From Burkholderiales bacterium (GTDB taxonomy: Bacteria > Pseudomonadota > Gammaproteobacteria > Burkholderiales > Burkholderiaceae_E): a stretch of 52,082 nucleotides of DNA. Positions 52,014 through 52,082 of the stretch are shown here, piece by piece (within the stretch, counting starts at the first letter, position 1; each line of letters opens with the position of its first letter). The DNA is taken from the NCBI GenBank assembly GCA_027487815.1, contig JAIYCW010000043.1, positions 1 to 52,082 of the forward strand. The letters are read 5' to 3'. Both the position numbers and the translations under genes were made by a program. The notes beneath the pieces were generated by a model, which was not told the origin of the DNA, did no database searches, and saw only the letters and a program-made list of their open reading frames with translations.

Positions 52014-52082
52014 GATTTGGGCGGGGGCCAAGGTGTCCCTGCGGACAGCTTGGGGGATTCGAAGGGATTTGCTTGCAAGCAA

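Noticed and set aside
51885-52082. 65-codon minus-strand reading frame across the tRNA-Pro gene
   Set aside because: It is the well-known false translation antisense to a tRNA-Pro gene (ERIRTSGLYVPNVALYQ-like); the tRNA explains the bases.

Overview
The window reads as a chromosomal segment of a betaproteobacterium, most likely Burkholderiales. This rests on the gene order petABC-sspA-sspB, rppH followed by a CNP1-like gene, and proB-obgE-rpmA-rplU facing ispB, and on the family types. This is inference from gene content, without a database search. I see no transposase, integrase, phage gene or CRISPR array. Coding density is high and many genes overlap by 1 to 4 bases.

1-12.8 kb, mostly housekeeping. 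It holds sspB (start only), sspA and the petABC cytochrome bc1 operon on the minus strand, then mscL, a Nif3-family gene facing a membrane-anchored HtrA protease, a 5'-nucleotidase with a PEP-CTERM-like tail, a lytic transglycosylase coupled to proS, rppH coupled to a CNP1-like gene, and a zinc-ribbon/Sel1-repeat protein. 12.9-15.7 kb holds three dehydrogenases of different families (Ldh/YlbC, SDR, D-2-hydroxyacid), possibly a hydroxyacid pathway.

15.7-32.7 kb is the most interesting part, a nearly complete MSHA-type (type IVa-like) pilus or pseudopilus locus. A long minus-strand operon runs secretin lipoprotein, TPR protein, GspE/MshE ATPase with a putative c-di-GMP-binding N-terminus, GspF/MshG platform, a PilM/PilN-like fusion, a PilO/MshJ-like protein, a MshK-like protein, a large PilX-like protein, a minor prepilin, an ABC-2 permease and an unknown TM/helical-repeat protein. 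Two tandem near-identical major prepilins follow, each with its own terminator. Divergently from the secretin lie an ABC ATPase gene and an overlapping mshM-like ATPase gene. The ABC ATPase, the permease and the accessory membrane protein recall the PilGHI transporter of Myxococcus pili. I think this ABC-equipped MSHA-like locus with duplicated pilins is the best candidate for an under-described system here. No prepilin peptidase or retraction ATPase is present in the window.

32.7-35.3 kb is a Cpx-like set: Spy/CpxP-like lipoprotein, OmpR-type regulator and sensor kinase. 35.4-41 kb carries an FAH-family hydrolase with an SDR resembling 2-keto-3-deoxy-L-fuconate dehydrogenase, a periplasmic TPR protein, an MsbA-like ABC exporter and a UxaA-family dehydratase; together these suggest sugar-acid catabolism. 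41-46.5 kb holds a Mpo1-like membrane protein, an AlkC-type DNA glycosylase, a TonB-dependent receptor, and a Rieske ferredoxin/aspartate dehydrogenase/tautomerase group. 46.5-52 kb is again housekeeping: proB, obgE, rpmA, an unusually long rplU with a fused helix-hairpin-helix domain, ispB, an SGNH-like lipoprotein and tRNA-Pro(CGG).

No gene-free stretch exceeds about 300 bases. The longest are the roughly 210-base divergent region before the secretin and the roughly 200-base gap between the two prepilins.
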